This document shows, piece by piece, positions 1-11,515 of a stretch of DNA of 64,000 nucleotides. How positions within the stretch are numbered: the stretch's first letter is position 1; each line of letters begins with the position of its first letter. The stretch comes from Anthoceros angustus (taxonomy: Eukaryota > Streptophyta > Anthocerotopsida > Anthocerotales > Anthocerotaceae). Made by a program: the position numbers and the translations under genes. Where the stretch lies: contig MU008195.1 of the NCBI GenBank assembly GCA_010909165.1, positions 62,001 through 126,000 of the forward strand. Reading direction: 5' to 3'. The notes below the pieces were generated by a model. The model was not told the origin of the DNA, did no database searches, and worked only from the letters and a program-made list of their open reading frames with translations.

Positions 1-1504
1 GCTAAGACTGGGTGGAGCACCCATCTCAAGTCTCGCAAGACTCGGCCGCAATTCGCCTGATGAGACTGCAGCAGACAGTTGTTGCTCTGTATAGTTCATC
101 TCCAGAACTGTGTGAGCCTGCTAGACGACAAATCGTGTTAAGCTAAACCCAAGCCTCATTTGGAACTCTGTCATAACCAATACGCTGAAGGACAAACCTG
201 AGCTTCAGTTCTCAGGTCTGTATAAGGTACAACACCTGTTATGAGCTCACTGCCACACCCCGACAGAAGACACCAACCAGATTCTTCAGGGCAACTATCA
301 GCACACAGAGATCTGAAGGTCTCAAACAATCCATGACTTGAACAGCTTCTTCTTTTCTTGAACTCACTTGATGGTAATTCCAAAAGCATAGACATCGGAC
401 TTTTCGCTCTGCATCTCCTTCTTCAGAACTTCAGGGGCCATGTACAGCAGAGTTCCAACCATGTTTTTCTTATGAAAGCCACCGGTTGGCTTGCCAGTTG
501 GCTTCCAGTTAAGAGCAGTGGGCTGTTCTAGATTGTTGACATAAGTTGCGAGACCAAAATCTGATAGATGAGCTCCCCAAGTGCTATCAAGCTGCAAGCA
601 CATGCAAGGGCATTGATTTGCCTAAAATTGCTGCACATACATACAGTTACACTGCCATGCTGCTCGAAAAGGCAGGCGTACCAGAATGTTGGATGGCTTC
701 ACGTCCCTGTGTACCACACCCTTCTTATGCAGGTAGCCTAGAGCACTTGCTGCGAATGCGAGTCCTTCAAGGTCAGTGACTTCAGATTCAGAAATACCAG
801 CTAACAGGGATTCAAGAAACGAGAACAAGCAGGAGCAGGGTGTAGGCAACAAAACCTAGCTGTTTGGCAATCGTTAACACTTGCTGCAAGGAAGGTTGCC
901 ACTCCAGGACATGTAGAGCTCGGGAGAGATTGCCATTTTCAAAAAGGTCGAACAGAAACATGTAATCAGGCGGATGAGCTCGGGCAGCAACAAGCAAGGC
1001 AATATTGGGGTGCTCCAATCCACTGTAGAATAAACAAGCAACAACCAGCTAACAAGTGAGTAGTCGCACCATCTTGAATAACACATACCTCTTGGGGGAA
1101 GAGGGACATTGCCAGAACCACATTGTCTAACTGTGAGACTTACCTCAAAAGCTGTAGTTCCTGGTGAAACCTGTCAATGTCATTAACAGTTGCCAACCTT
1201 GGCTTCTTCGCTGCTACAGGTCTTCCAGACAGACTTGCTGCATAGACCACGCTCTCCGCACCTTCAATTGGAACACATCAGTTCAAAGCATGCTGCAGGT
1301 TTAAGCAAGACCCTAGATGCAGAGACCATTCAGACCCTTACCTCTTGCTATCTCCTGGCCCAGTTGCAGCCCGGGTTTAGAGACACATAAGGAAATATCA
1401 TCGTTCTGGCAGCAGCCACGAACACAAGTGTTGTCAGGTGATCGAGCTGGCTTAGCTGGAGATAATCGTACTTCAGAGCCATCTGCTGCGGAGAGCTCCC
1501 CCAT
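1..1504 (-). CDS. Protein kinase and PP2C-like domain protein (5' part; At2g40860-like)
   Basis: This is the N-terminal part of a Ser/Thr kinase fused to a PP2C-like phosphatase; the PP2C half lies beyond the left edge. Exons on the minus strand are 1342-1504, 1144-1261, 856-1022, 682-764, 368-591, 198-249 and 1-117 (edge), together exactly 308 codons with every phase consistent. Visible kinase features are a degenerate glycine loop and AAKK lysine (exons 1-2), HRDVKPSN catalytic loop, DFGLA and APE (exons 4-5). The [15 protein letters not shown] stretch and NTCxRGCC near the N-terminus are hallmarks of the plant family containing At2g40860. The first in-frame ATG (1502-1504) gives an N-terminus of family length. 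The substrate is unknown. Unlike the Arabidopsis member, often called probably inactive, the HRD and DFG residues are present here. I am sure of the family; the exact start is inferred. Confidence 0.92.
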
Positions 1505-2205
1505 GCTTGCTGGCAATGTCAAAAAAACTAAAACGGATGTTAAACCGGAACAAGAGAGATCTCTGTCTCCCCACATTCCAGGAGCACAAATAGGCCCAAT
1601 GTGCTCACGTGCACACTCAGATCACACAGTCCACAACCCGGCATACCTGGGATGCTAGTCCCGCGATTTCACGGCCCACGAAGACGAAGCACCAGATCAA
1701 CGAAGGCTCAAAGGGCAGAAAAAGAGTGCTTTCACTGTCACCCACAAAGACAAGGTCTTCCTGTAGCATTCTGAACCATCTGATGCGTCTGCTCATACCT
1801 TGCTTTTTCTCATGGTGCAATCTTTCACGCGCAAGCGACAATGCAGCTGCGTGCAGAACGTGATGCCAGTTCGGAAGAGGTTCGGTTACGAACCAAACCA
1901 TTTACATCCGGTTCGGAAGAACGAAGCCGATGCCCGACACACGCGGGAGAGGAGACCAGTGAACATTCCTGTTATGCACTCCGAGTCCCGTTCCGTTAGA
2001 TAGCGTTCCGTTACGTCTCGTTCCGTTGGTCTATGGTCTTGGAGAGTCGCTCCTTCGAAATACGGTGGATGCTGCTGGAGAAAGCGTTGAGCGTTGGAGA
2101 GCCACACCGCCTCGCATCTGATTCAACAGATCGAAGTCTTCGACAGACAGCCTACTCTGTGAATTAGGTCTAAGCAAGCGGAGGAGCTTCATCTCAGATA
2201 AGAAG
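1505..2205. other. Divergent intergenic region
   Basis: About 700 bases separate two divergent start codons. No coding exon is supported. Around 1870-2050 there are short iterated motifs related to TTCCGTT and GGTTCGG, which may be promoter elements or a degenerate simple repeat. No clear TATA box was picked out. Confidence 0.4.
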
Positions 2206-2559
2206 ATGGTCCGCATATTCACGTTTGTTGCCATGGTGGCGGCCACCGCGGCCGTGCTCAAGTTCCGTGAGGATATTGTCAAGCAGGCGGCAGAACGGCA
2301 GACTCGGCGGGTATGGTTCTCGCATTTCTATTCTGCCGGTGATGCATGCTGTTTATTTCGGCTCACCGATAGCTAGATTGTGTCTTGCTTGTAGGGAGTG
2401 TGAATCTCTGGCAGTTGTAGGTTAAAGTTTGTGTGGAAAAACATGCGTTCAGGTTCTAATACCGTGATGCAGTATGAGGAACACAAGCTCACCCTTGAAG
2501 CTAATCGTCTGAGGCGCCGTCTTCTTCGAGAGCTAGAAGAGAGGGAAGCCAGTGGCTGA
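2206..2559 (+). CDS. Small two-exon protein, predicted single-pass membrane (63 aa)
   Basis: Exon 1 is 2206-2310 (ATG to CGG before a GTATGG donor). Exon 2 is 2473-2559 (after ATGCAG, ending TGA). The joined frame encodes 63 residues. Residues 1-20 are hydrophobic (start MVRIFTFVAMVAATAAVL). The rest is a strongly charged helix rich in Arg, Glu and Leu (EANRLRRRLLRELEERE), so a membrane-anchored coiled helix, possibly in an organelle, is likely. I do not recognise the family. Support comes from matching phase, good splice sites, and a position between two real genes with its stop 291 bases from the convergent hydrolase. It could be missed by annotators because of its size. Confidence 0.6.
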
Positions 2560-2849
2560 TCGGAGCTTCAACAAGAAGGCACTTGTGCAGGGCATGTCCA
2601 CAGTCAGAATCGATGCCGATGTTTCGTGGCTGAAATTCTATTTTGCGATTGTAGACTTGAGACTTGAGTCACGACATTTAGTAACTCCACATTGACTGTT
2701 CCTTGCTTTACTGTCTGCGTGGATAGAATTGTGTGACTCCGAATTTTGCTTTCATCGTCCAGTCTTTTCATGTTTTGATGCCCGTTGGTTACATCAGGAT
2801 GTGTTCTTACTAAATTCCTTCCCCAAGGAGAGGGCGCCTTAGGCCCCCT

Positions 2850-4330
2850 CTAGGTGGGTGCAGGCAACTCTGCCAGAGAAGGTGCAAGGATTTGCGCCAA
2901 GCCTGCTGGGTTATCACTGTGCAGCCAGTGGCCTGCGTTTGCCAAGATGTGGTAGGACAAAAGCCCCGAGTGCTCACTAGCCTGGCTATTCTTGGTAGCA
3001 AGCTTCTCCAACCTTTGGACAATTTCAGGACTCCATCTGTCGCTCCTAATAGCCCGCACTACCCCAATTTTCATTCCTTTCGGAGGGTTTTCCAAGACTG
3101 ACCAGTAATCCTCCTGCCTGCAGACCAGACCATCTTCCCCGTTGTCAATGATCCGTATCCTGGAAGACTTTGAACTTAAGGTAGATAAAACCCACCTGTA
3201 TGACTTGAACATGTCGTAAGCGCCAGGTAAATTAAATATCCATTTCATCTCCTCCTTGGACTTGTCCACCCTCTTCAAATTGCTTCCCATCCAAGCAGAA
3301 AGACCAGGAGAAAATCCAAGCTTACTCATGTGCTCCTGAAGCCATCTGCTCGACACCACAAACAACCAAATTGAGCCATCCATTCTCCAATACACAGAGG
3401 AGGCGGTCACAAACACGAAGAGGGAGAAAAGCACGGCGAACCTGCGTGAAGGGATTGGGTCTGGAAGGGAATTCAGAGTGGCCAAAACACGCTCGACTTC
3501 ACCACCTTCATTATCAATCGGAATCGCACCGGGCACGGAATCTAAAACCCAGAGCTGTTCCGCATCACGGCGTTCACCAAATCAACACACCATTCCCTCA
3601 CCAAAACAGCTCCCTGCCTGGAGCACGTAATGAACAACAGGCGTGAACGAAGGTCCAGTCGAACAAACCAGCCACTAGGTCTTGGAGATTCAAGCTCACA
3701 AACTTCAGATCATCAGACACAATCTGAGCCATGGAAGAAGGGACAGTGAGATCAGAGATGCACCTGCTTTGGAGCAACGGCTTCTCTGCCATAGCTGCCG
3801 GCAACACACTTGTGTGCAAACTCAAGAACAACCTTGCCTCCAAGAGAATGCCCGACTACGACGTCTGGCCAACCCCACGGCTGCGCTTTCACAAATTCAG
3901 ACAAATCCTTGGCCGCAGATGGAATGTCATGGGGAGGATCAAAGCCTGGCAAACTGGCAGATTGCCCGTGGTTCCTCAGGTCCACAAAAACAAGCCTCCA
4001 GCCTGCAAAACACACCCTCAGAAGCTGGTCCCAATCTCACAAATTCGTGCCGGATCGAAATTCAGCGGACTCACCGAGGGAATCCGAGGAGCTCCTCTCA
4101 GCAACAGCTTGAACCAACTGTTTGCCAAACGTCCTCCAGTTCCTTCCAGAGCCCAGGAGTCCGTGCACGAACACGGCTGTCTTGAGCTCCTCATCATCGG
4201 CATCTTCCTTGGTCACCAGGACTTCATCACACGCAAGAGTGGACATTCGTGAGCGGGAGCTGGACGCTGAAGCTGGCCATGGCCCGATCCTCCTGCGACG
4301 TAGCAGACCGCGGAAGCCTAGCCCTTTCAT
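2850..4330 (-). CDS. Alpha/beta hydrolase, ABHD11-like (organelle-targeted)
   Basis: Minus-strand exons are 4075-4330, 3764-4002, 3442-3554, 3196-3345 and 2850-3117, 341 aa in consistent phase. The fold signature is clear: an oxyanion-hole HG in FVHGLLGSGRNW, strand-turn VDLRNHGQS, the nucleophile elbow GHSLGGKV, and the catalytic His in NAGHWLHSDNP near the C-terminus. This is the ABHD11/At4g10030-type family; the substrate in plants is not established. The first ATG at 4330 gives an Arg-rich start (MKGLGFRGLLRRRRIG), typical of a mitochondrial or plastid transit peptide; an internal ATG at about 4180 would remove it. Longer upstream frames have no ATG. The gene diverges from VPS2 across about 540 bases, a possible shared promoter. 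Confidence 0.88.
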
Positions 4331-4874
4331 CTCCAAATTTTGGCCTCGCAGAATCAGCGCATCGAGCGGATGAAGCTGCCTCCCCGAGGTGGACACGCGC
4401 CAGGAAGTGATTCACTTGCTTCCCGGGCAGTTCGAACCCGGCTCGCTTTGACTGGTTGGAACAACGCGATATCGGTTGATTCTTAGGTTAGTGTCGAGTA
4501 AGGCACTTGCGAAGGTTGGCAGAAGAGAACAATTCTGTTGCTTCTCCAAGGCGCCATGCATCTCTTGCCACAACAGCTTAATTCGCACGCTCTTCTCGCG
4601 CGTGCTCGGGGCCTTGAGGAGGAGTGTCCTAGTTTGCGGGCTGATCGATTTGGATTTGTTATATAAGTTTCTATATACCTGACCGATGTGAGGTTGTTGT
4701 TTTGGCCACTTCTTTTGGAGATCTGGAGCTGTTGTTGGAGCCTTTGAAGGGCAAAGGAGCCGGAAGGTTCTGGTGGTTTGGTGTAATTTAACTCCCGTCC
4801 GGTCCACGAGGCCTAGGTCCTTGCTCGGCGGAGGAGCGAGCTTGGCAGACGAAGAAAGATCCACGCCTGTAACG

Positions 4875-5549
4875 ATGGCCTTCCTTTTTGGGAAGAAGAA
4901 GACGCCGGCGGAGCTTCTGAGAGAGAACAAGCGGATGCTGGACAAGTCCATTAGGGAGATCGAGAGGGAACGGCAGAGTTTGCAGACGCAGGAGAAGAAG
5001 CTGATTGCGGAGATCAAGAAGACAGCAAAGCAGGGGCAGATGGGAGCAGTCAGAGTAATGGCCAAGGATTTGATAAGGACAAGGCACCAGATTACCAAGT
5101 TCTACGGGCTCAAGTCGCAGCTGCAGGGAATTTCTCTACGGATTCAAACTTTGAAGTCTACGCAAGCCATGGCGGAGGCTATGAAGGGCGTGACAAAGGC
5201 CATGGGGCAGATGAATAGGCAGATGAACTTGCCAGCTTTGCAGAAGATCATGATGGAATTTGAGAGGCAGAATGAGAGGATGGAGATGACTACAGAGGTG
5301 ATGGGAGACGCTATTGACGACGTGTTGGAGGGAGACGAGGAAGAGGAGGAGACGGAGGACCTAGTAAACCAAGTCCTGGATGAGATCGGTGTGGATCTTG
5401 ATTCTCAGCTGGTGCGTGCTCCGGCTAATTCAGTACCTACTCCAGCTCAGGCTGCTCCTGCAAAAGTGGCTCAGCCAACAGGTGCTCCTTCAGATGAAGG
5501 GATTGACAGTGATCTTCAGGCTCGTCTGGATAATTTGCGGAGGATGTGA
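4875..5549 (+). CDS. VPS2: ESCRT-III subunit VPS2 (CHMP2A-like)
   Basis: This single-exon gene of 224 aa encodes a charged-helix ESCRT-III protein for membrane scission in multivesicular body sorting. It starts MAFLFGKKKTPAELLREN and has the basic N-terminal core helices (residues 10-110), an acidic stretch near residue 155 (EGDEEEEETED) and the C-terminal MIM1 motif DLQARLDNLRRM that binds the MIT domain of the VPS4 ATPase. The ATG at 4875 was chosen because the conserved N-terminus begins there; upstream in-frame codons are 5' leader. Family length is about 220-225 aa, so it is complete. It is intronless although its neighbours are intron-rich. Confidence 0.96.
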   Translation: MAFLFGKKKTPAELLRENKRMLDKSIREIERERQSLQTQEKKLIAEIKKTAKQGQMGAVRVMAKDLIRTRHQITKFYGLKSQLQGISLRIQTLKSTQAMAEAMKGVTKAMGQMNRQMNLPALQKIMMEFERQNERMEMTTEVMGDAIDDVLEGDEEEEETEDLVNQVLDEIGVDLDSQLVRAPANSVPTPAQAAPAKVAQPTGAPSDEGIDSDLQARLDNLRRM

Positions 5550-6231
5550 TACCTCATGCCATTCTCAAGTGCTGTGCTTTGGCTTCGGGACTTGAGTGAC
5601 TTAGGCCATGTGAGGTTGCTCTCAGCCTACTTAGGGTGAAACATGGTCGCGTGTGGCGGGCATGTAGGAGTCGGCCTTGTTTCCAGCCTTTCTTCCAGGC
5701 TTCTTGACTGTAATTACTGTAACATGTATGCTCTTGGATTATTGGAGTGTTTGTTCCACAAACGCTAAAACTTTGAGGTGCTTTGAAGCTGGCAATAGTT
5801 TCTTAGATGACTAATGCTGAGTGACTATTCAAAGTTCAACCTGAGCAATCGTGAGCAAAGACCTTTTACGATCGACTCACTGGAGCTCGCAAACCGAGTG
5901 TGGAAGAAAAACGCTATTATCTCTAATTTAAAATCCACATCGTCGCTTATCATGTTGGATATGAATGCTGGCCCACGACAATAGCCAGTGGTCAGGAAGC
6001 AGTATAATACAAGTGGAGAGTTGTTGGGCCTGCCTGCGACTGAATCAAAAGCTTATCATGATAATTCTTGTGTGACGGGGCCTGGACAACACTCAGAATC
6101 AGCAGCGCAGATACGCAGACACGGCACGAAGTAACGCTACACAGTTCTACCGGTCCTGCAGCGAAAACACCAGCTGGTAAGCACCTTAAACATCCAGGAT
6201 AGAAGAAGTAGCATAACACAGTAATTGAGTA
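5550..6231. other. 3' intergenic region between convergent genes
   Basis: This lies between the stop codons of VPS2 (plus) and XLG (minus). It must hold both 3' UTRs and polyadenylation signals. I see no coding exon or structured RNA. Confidence 0.4.
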
Positions 6232-9200
6232 TTACCAGTTCGCAACCCCATGGAAGGCACCCCCGTTCGTGAGGTTGTAAAGAGCTGGATGGTTTGCAGA
6301 TAGAGATGGCGAGAACGAGCTGGTGTCCGTGCAGTAAGAATAATCTGCATTCCAGCCTGCTTTGTTCTCCTCCCATTTCAATATCTCTCTTATGTACATA
6401 AAGGCATTATTTACCTTTGAGCGGTCCCGGGCATTGAGCTCAAAGGTCAAGATCTTCCGGCCAGTAATCCCCCTTGCATTACTTATCGTTGTGTAGATGT
6501 CCTTGAACTTGTGCACAACATAGTGGTATGCTTGTTCAGCCACACTCTGAGGTGAGGGGTTCGATGACTTCACAGGTTGGAACCCAGACAGCCAGTCACA
6601 AGAAGACAGTGGGATACCCTTGCAGATTTTTTCCTCAAACACGTCGCGTTTGTTGAGAAGCAGCACAAATGGAGTGTCCCTGAAGCTTGGATGCTGTAAA
6701 ATACATTCAAAAAGCTCCTTGCTCTGAATCATTTTGTTTCCCAGGGCGCCATTGCTGTCAGTCCACATCTGATCATAGTCACTCAGAGCGACACAAAAAA
6801 TCACTGCACAGACATCTTCAAACATTTCCAACCATTTCCTGCCATCGGTGATCCCCACACCCCCAACCCGAATGAGCTGATACCTGCAAGAGACCAGATG
6901 AACCTTTAATTCCCTTGCATCATCCCAACATCGAGGGCACCAAAAGTACTGGAAAAGGGAAAGAAAAAGACAAACCTGCCCACAGGGGTTGATGAGTCTC
7001 CAGGATCAGTATAAGGCCCCGAGAGAGGCGTTTTATCTTCCATGATGAACTCTATCTCAGCGAGACCTGAACCTTGAGTCAGGCCTTCTGCAGCCAATAT
7101 GTCGTCCTCAGAGGGTTCATACTCGTTACTTGATACCTCAGCAACCTAGACAATATTACACTCCAAAATGAGACTTGCATGAGTGAAGAAAACACTCCCA
7201 GGCAAAAATAAAAACCGAATTCCTCACAGTTTCATCTAAATCCGATAAACCAAAGAGTCCCACCTTCTCCAAAAAATAGCCTGCAACATCTGGTAACATG
7301 TGCAGCTCATCTTTTCTTTTAAAGGTTGCTTGGATTGCTGGATCATGCCACAGAGCCTCCACTACTGGAGCATACTCTCGAGTAGCAGCTGGGAAAAACG
7401 TCTGCAGACAACCAGTTGCCATAATCTCCAGAAACCAATCTGCCCGAGCCTTTAGCCGTAGATCTAGTGCATATGGGCTCTTGGAACCTTCTCCTGCTGA
7501 AAATAAGCGGAGTAAAGGAATTGGTAGCCAATTTACGAGCACAGAGGAATCATTAAAACAAAAATCTCACAAATTTCTATACAAGGTGCAATGAAACATA
7601 GTGCTAGATGACTCACAAGACCCTACAGCTTGATAGTACCTCTCATAGATGAGCCAGTTTCCACTGCGTCCGGCGAAGCATCCTCACTACTGTCAGCATC
7701 TTCAAAACGTTCACGCCCTTCAAGAAGGATACTAATATACTTGTATGCATTACTCTGTATCAAGGACTTATAAGATTGTAGTTCCTCTGGAGAGAAACCA
7801 TCTTTGAAAAGGTACTTGGCCTGTCAAGGAACAAGATACGATGAAAAGAAACAGAAGGTGAGACCATAGGAATTGAATGTCCGCAGGGTGACAATACAAC
7901 AAAGTCTACCAAACAGCAGCTCAATACCAATAGTAGCAAACATACGTGTGCTTTAACAAGTCTGCCCCAGACACTCCAAACCCCAACTCTGAAAATCGGA
8001 CATGACCAGTTCCAGGCTCAATAATCCTAACCTGTTTGAAAACTGTACTTCTACCAGAACCTTCATGCCCCAGTAGCAAAAGCTTTTGTACTCTCTTGGG
8101 CTCCAGATACTCTGTCAAGTATTTGTTTAAAAGATCTTCCGTGTCCATTTTCGTGCTCCTTAACTTTACACGTGGAATTGGTAAAGAAAAGAAGGGGTAC
8201 AATAATTTGGCTGAAGTCTGCAACAGAGAAGTGAGCTATTAACAGCAGATTCCATATAGGGAGCCCTTAAACATTAGCCTCAGAGACTAGGAGAGAGACC
8301 AGAGAGGACTAAAGCACGACACATACCTTTTCCCATATATTGCCCTTACGGATCTTTTGACCAGCCTCCCAGTAGGTCCCGTCATCATCAACCCAAAGAT
8401 GTGTGCCTGCTGAACAGTGCACGCCAGCTAACTGTTGACCACAAAGCTGATCAGATTTCATTTTTCCTGTGGCTGCAACGGAAAACATATGAAATGCTAA
8501 TGAGCATGCACTCACTCTGTATAGCCTTAATTCCATCTTTCCGAGTTCGCGGTCATTCATAGTTACTCCTGTATTACCATTACTGGCATTTGGCTGAAGT
8601 GGTCCCCCCACTTTCAAGCCAGATGTAATGATTTGATGAGGATTCTCTCCTTCCTATGAAGGCATGCCGAGCAAAAGTTTAGTAGGAAAAGACTGGTTGA
8701 GATGCACAAGAACAAAAGTTGTCAACCCTAGGGGAAATAGCTTTCTTGTCACTAACCTTTCCCCACAGCCCAGATTGCTGGTCATACCAAAATTTCCCTG
8801 GTTTAAGCTTCGAAGGGGGCTTATCACACGAAAGAAGGTCAGACATTTCTTCAGCGGACAAGGGTTTGGTATTAACCACAAGCTGTTGCGGCTGTAGTTG
8901 ATTGGATACGCACTCTCTCTCGGCCTTGAGAATTTGCTGGATCTCTAAAGGACTAAGCAACGACTTCAAAAGCCTTGAACATTTTCCAAGGTACTGCCTC
9001 CTGGTCTCATGGATAGGTTTCCCAATGCAATGAGTACATTTACGACCTTCTGGCATGGAGCCCATGGCAACTAGAACACAGTTGCTACAATACTTTGCAC
9101 TGCAAACAAGGCATGCTTCCCTGTCTGACCAGAGATGACGTTTCGAGCATCTGTAGCATACCCCTTTTTTTCTGTGACCTCTGACAATGGAGCAGTCCTC

Positions 9201-10556
9201 TTCACCTGGGATAAAATGAACTTGCTGCGAAAACTCTGAAGCCATCGAATTTGTTTTAGAATGATGAGATGAAGCTGTAACTGATGGCAAAGACACAGAT
9301 CTACCTCTGTAGGATGACTGTCTTGCAGACCCGACACTCAACGCAGCCTCGGATGATATTGCCGGACCATAATGATCTACATTTGTCAATTCTGCAGGGA
9401 GCTTCCATGCAGGAGAAGGATACTCCGATGCCGATACAGATGCTGACACTGAGGCTGAAGCACAAGCGGAGGCTCTCGCTGATGCTGATGCTGAGTCCAA
9501 ACCTTCAGAATCCACAACAGAGGAATTTCGAGAGACAGAGGCAGGTGACTTTGAAGAGAAAACTTCTACTGGAGCAGGGAACACTCTCGGAGAACTGATG
9601 AAAGTCACTGGATGTGCAGTCGTTGTAGTGGCTGCGACAGCTGGCTTTGTTGCAATGTCCGATAGAGATGCCACAAGCTTGACATCTCTTTTCTTGCTCT
9701 CATCTTCTCCTGATAGACTCCGAAAAAGTGCACTGCCCTTGGTTCCGTACGCAGATACACCATTCTCGACAACCTGCCTGCCAGCAGGTATGCTATGATA
9801 AGCTGAGCGGGAGCCAGCCACATCCCTACCTGACACTTTTGCTGACCACATTGGGCCTGCCTCTTCACTGCACACCATAGGCTTCGCTTCTACAGACTGC
9901 TCAGCCAACTCACTCCCGATAAACTTAGGGTCCACGGGAAGCGCCACCGGGATCACCTTCGGCGTACTATCTTTCTCATCCGACCCCGAACGGCGGGAGT
10001 CGATAGGCTCAACCTTAGGCACACCATGCTTGATGGGAGGCCCACAGTATTCCAAGGCGATGGAGTAGTCCAAGTTTTCTCCATTGGATGCAATGCAAGC
10101 AGGTAAAATGGCATTCAGAAACTCGTTGATCGACTGCTCTCCGAAACTATCCAGATCTAATAATCGTTTCTCCAGAACCCGCCGGCCATCAACCGAAGAC
10201 GATGAGACATTGTTTTCAGCAACTGGCCTTTCCTCCTCTGCAAAGGAGGACCCGGTCTCTCTATGTTCCGAGAACGTCGGATCCCTCGTCAAAAGACCAC
10301 GAACTGGTGTCTCATGTAATATCTGTGGAGCCACAGCCACATCGGCTCTCGACCGCCACCTGGGAGGGGAGCTAGGTCGAAGCGGGTCAGGGGAAGGCGG
10401 GTCCGAATCCACCAAAGTAGGAAACAGCAACGGCTGAAGCTTCGACTCACTGTCTTCAAAAGCAGACTCCACCTGCGACTCGCCAAGCCCGAGAGACTTA
10501 TAACTCTCCTCACCTGCCTCCGCAGGTTGAAGAACGAGCGGAGCAGACCCCTTCAT
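6232..10556 (-). CDS. XLG: Extra-large G protein (XLG), non-canonical G-alpha
   Basis: Eight minus-strand exons (8757-10556, 8516-8653, 8327-8431, 8032-8217, 7640-7820, 7228-7493, 6976-7145, 6232-6883) give about 1165 aa. The first ~430 residues are low complexity with Ser/Ala repeats. A Cys-rich RING-like block follows ([16 protein letters not shown] onward), then the XLG linker ([21 protein letters not shown]) and a G-alpha domain from about residue 730. Nucleotide motifs are degenerate: P-loop GHEGSGRST (Lys replaced by Arg), switch [13 protein letters not shown] instead of GGQRxERRKW, and NKRD kept. XLGs act with G-beta-gamma in plant immunity and development. Calling 8432-8515 an intron is inference: it is 84 bases, in frame and stop-free, but removing it restores the family reading LRLYRLAGVHC. 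The protein is longer than most angiosperm XLGs. Confidence 0.94.
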
Positions 10557-10566
10557 TTCAGTTCTG

Positions 10567-10590
10567 TCAATGAACACAAGCGTCAAGCAT
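10567..10590 (-). promoter_or_regulatory. Short upstream ORF in the XLG leader
   Basis: An ATG at 10588-10590 on the minus strand opens a seven-codon frame that ends in TGA, 10 bases before the XLG start codon at 10556. If it lies in the transcript it could reduce initiation at the XLG start. The transcript start is not visible from sequence. Confidence 0.4.
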
Positions 10591-11515
10591 CCCTACTCCT
10601 GATCTGCACTCCATAGGTAGCTCCCGCAAGTACCGCCGCTTCTACACAAAAATGCAGACATCTAAACCTCAAAGACCATCCCAATGCTTGCAGACGAGCT
10701 CCCCGCCGGCACAAACTCCCTGGACAAATTTATCCCCTCACACATACATCCTCCACCGCTCGCCGACCGGAGCTGGAAACAAGAAGCTATCAACTCCTCC
10801 CTGCTTCGCATTTCCCACATGACTTCCTCTTCTTTGCGAATTCTCCAGCGACTCACCGGCGAAGTCGGGACTGAGCTTCACATCAAACTCCGGCAGGCAA
10901 TCATCCGGCTTCGACTTCACACCCCCGCGGGATACTAAACCGCACCATAGACAAGGGAAAAGGAAGCCAAGGTCATGGATTCTAAACCCGCACCAAAAAC
11001 AAGAGGAAACGCGCAAAATTTGGCCTGCGTAGAAGGATTGACGCGATAAATTTGGCCTCACCGCGGAAATGCGGGTAAAAGCCGGCCCGCGTCACACACA
11101 CAAACACCGCCATCGCCGCCTCGCAACTGCCATTCCGCAAGAAACCCCAAGCAGCGGGGAAACGGCAAACACGGCCTCTGCAGCCCGTGCACCGGCCAGG
11201 CCCGTGACCAAGCGGAGCATCAAGAGCGCCTACTCTCGCGAGCCAGCAAAATTCCCTCAGCAGCTCCAAGGCAGCGGCGCAGTGCAGCGCAGCTCAGCAG
11301 GACCCGTACTACAAGCACGAGATATGTTACACCGACACAAATCCAGAACGCCTCTACAAACCTGCTCCAGCAGCTGGCCTGATGAGGCGCGTGATGATCC
11401 GATGGCTCCAGGCTGCTGCACGGCCTTATGCCGCAGACAAGAGCTGGCGGCCCCGTGTGGACTGAGCTGAGCTGCTGGCCTGGGCCTGCCCGCACCAAAA
11501 ATACACTCGGAGTCA
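10591..11515. other. GC-rich upstream region of XLG
   Basis: About 900 GC-rich bases without a supportable gene. Long open frames here occur on both strands at once, lack conserved motifs, and are best explained by base composition. The region probably contains the XLG promoter and 5' UTR. Confidence 0.4.

Noticed and set aside
4381..4460. tRNA-like TTCGAACCC motif
   Set aside because: No T-stem pairing and no matching D and anticodon arms could be found around it.
8679..8756. Extension of XLG exon 1 to a downstream stop (26 extra codons)
   Set aside because: The conserved XLG reading leaves this frame at the GT donor at 8756/8755 and continues in the exon starting at 8653.
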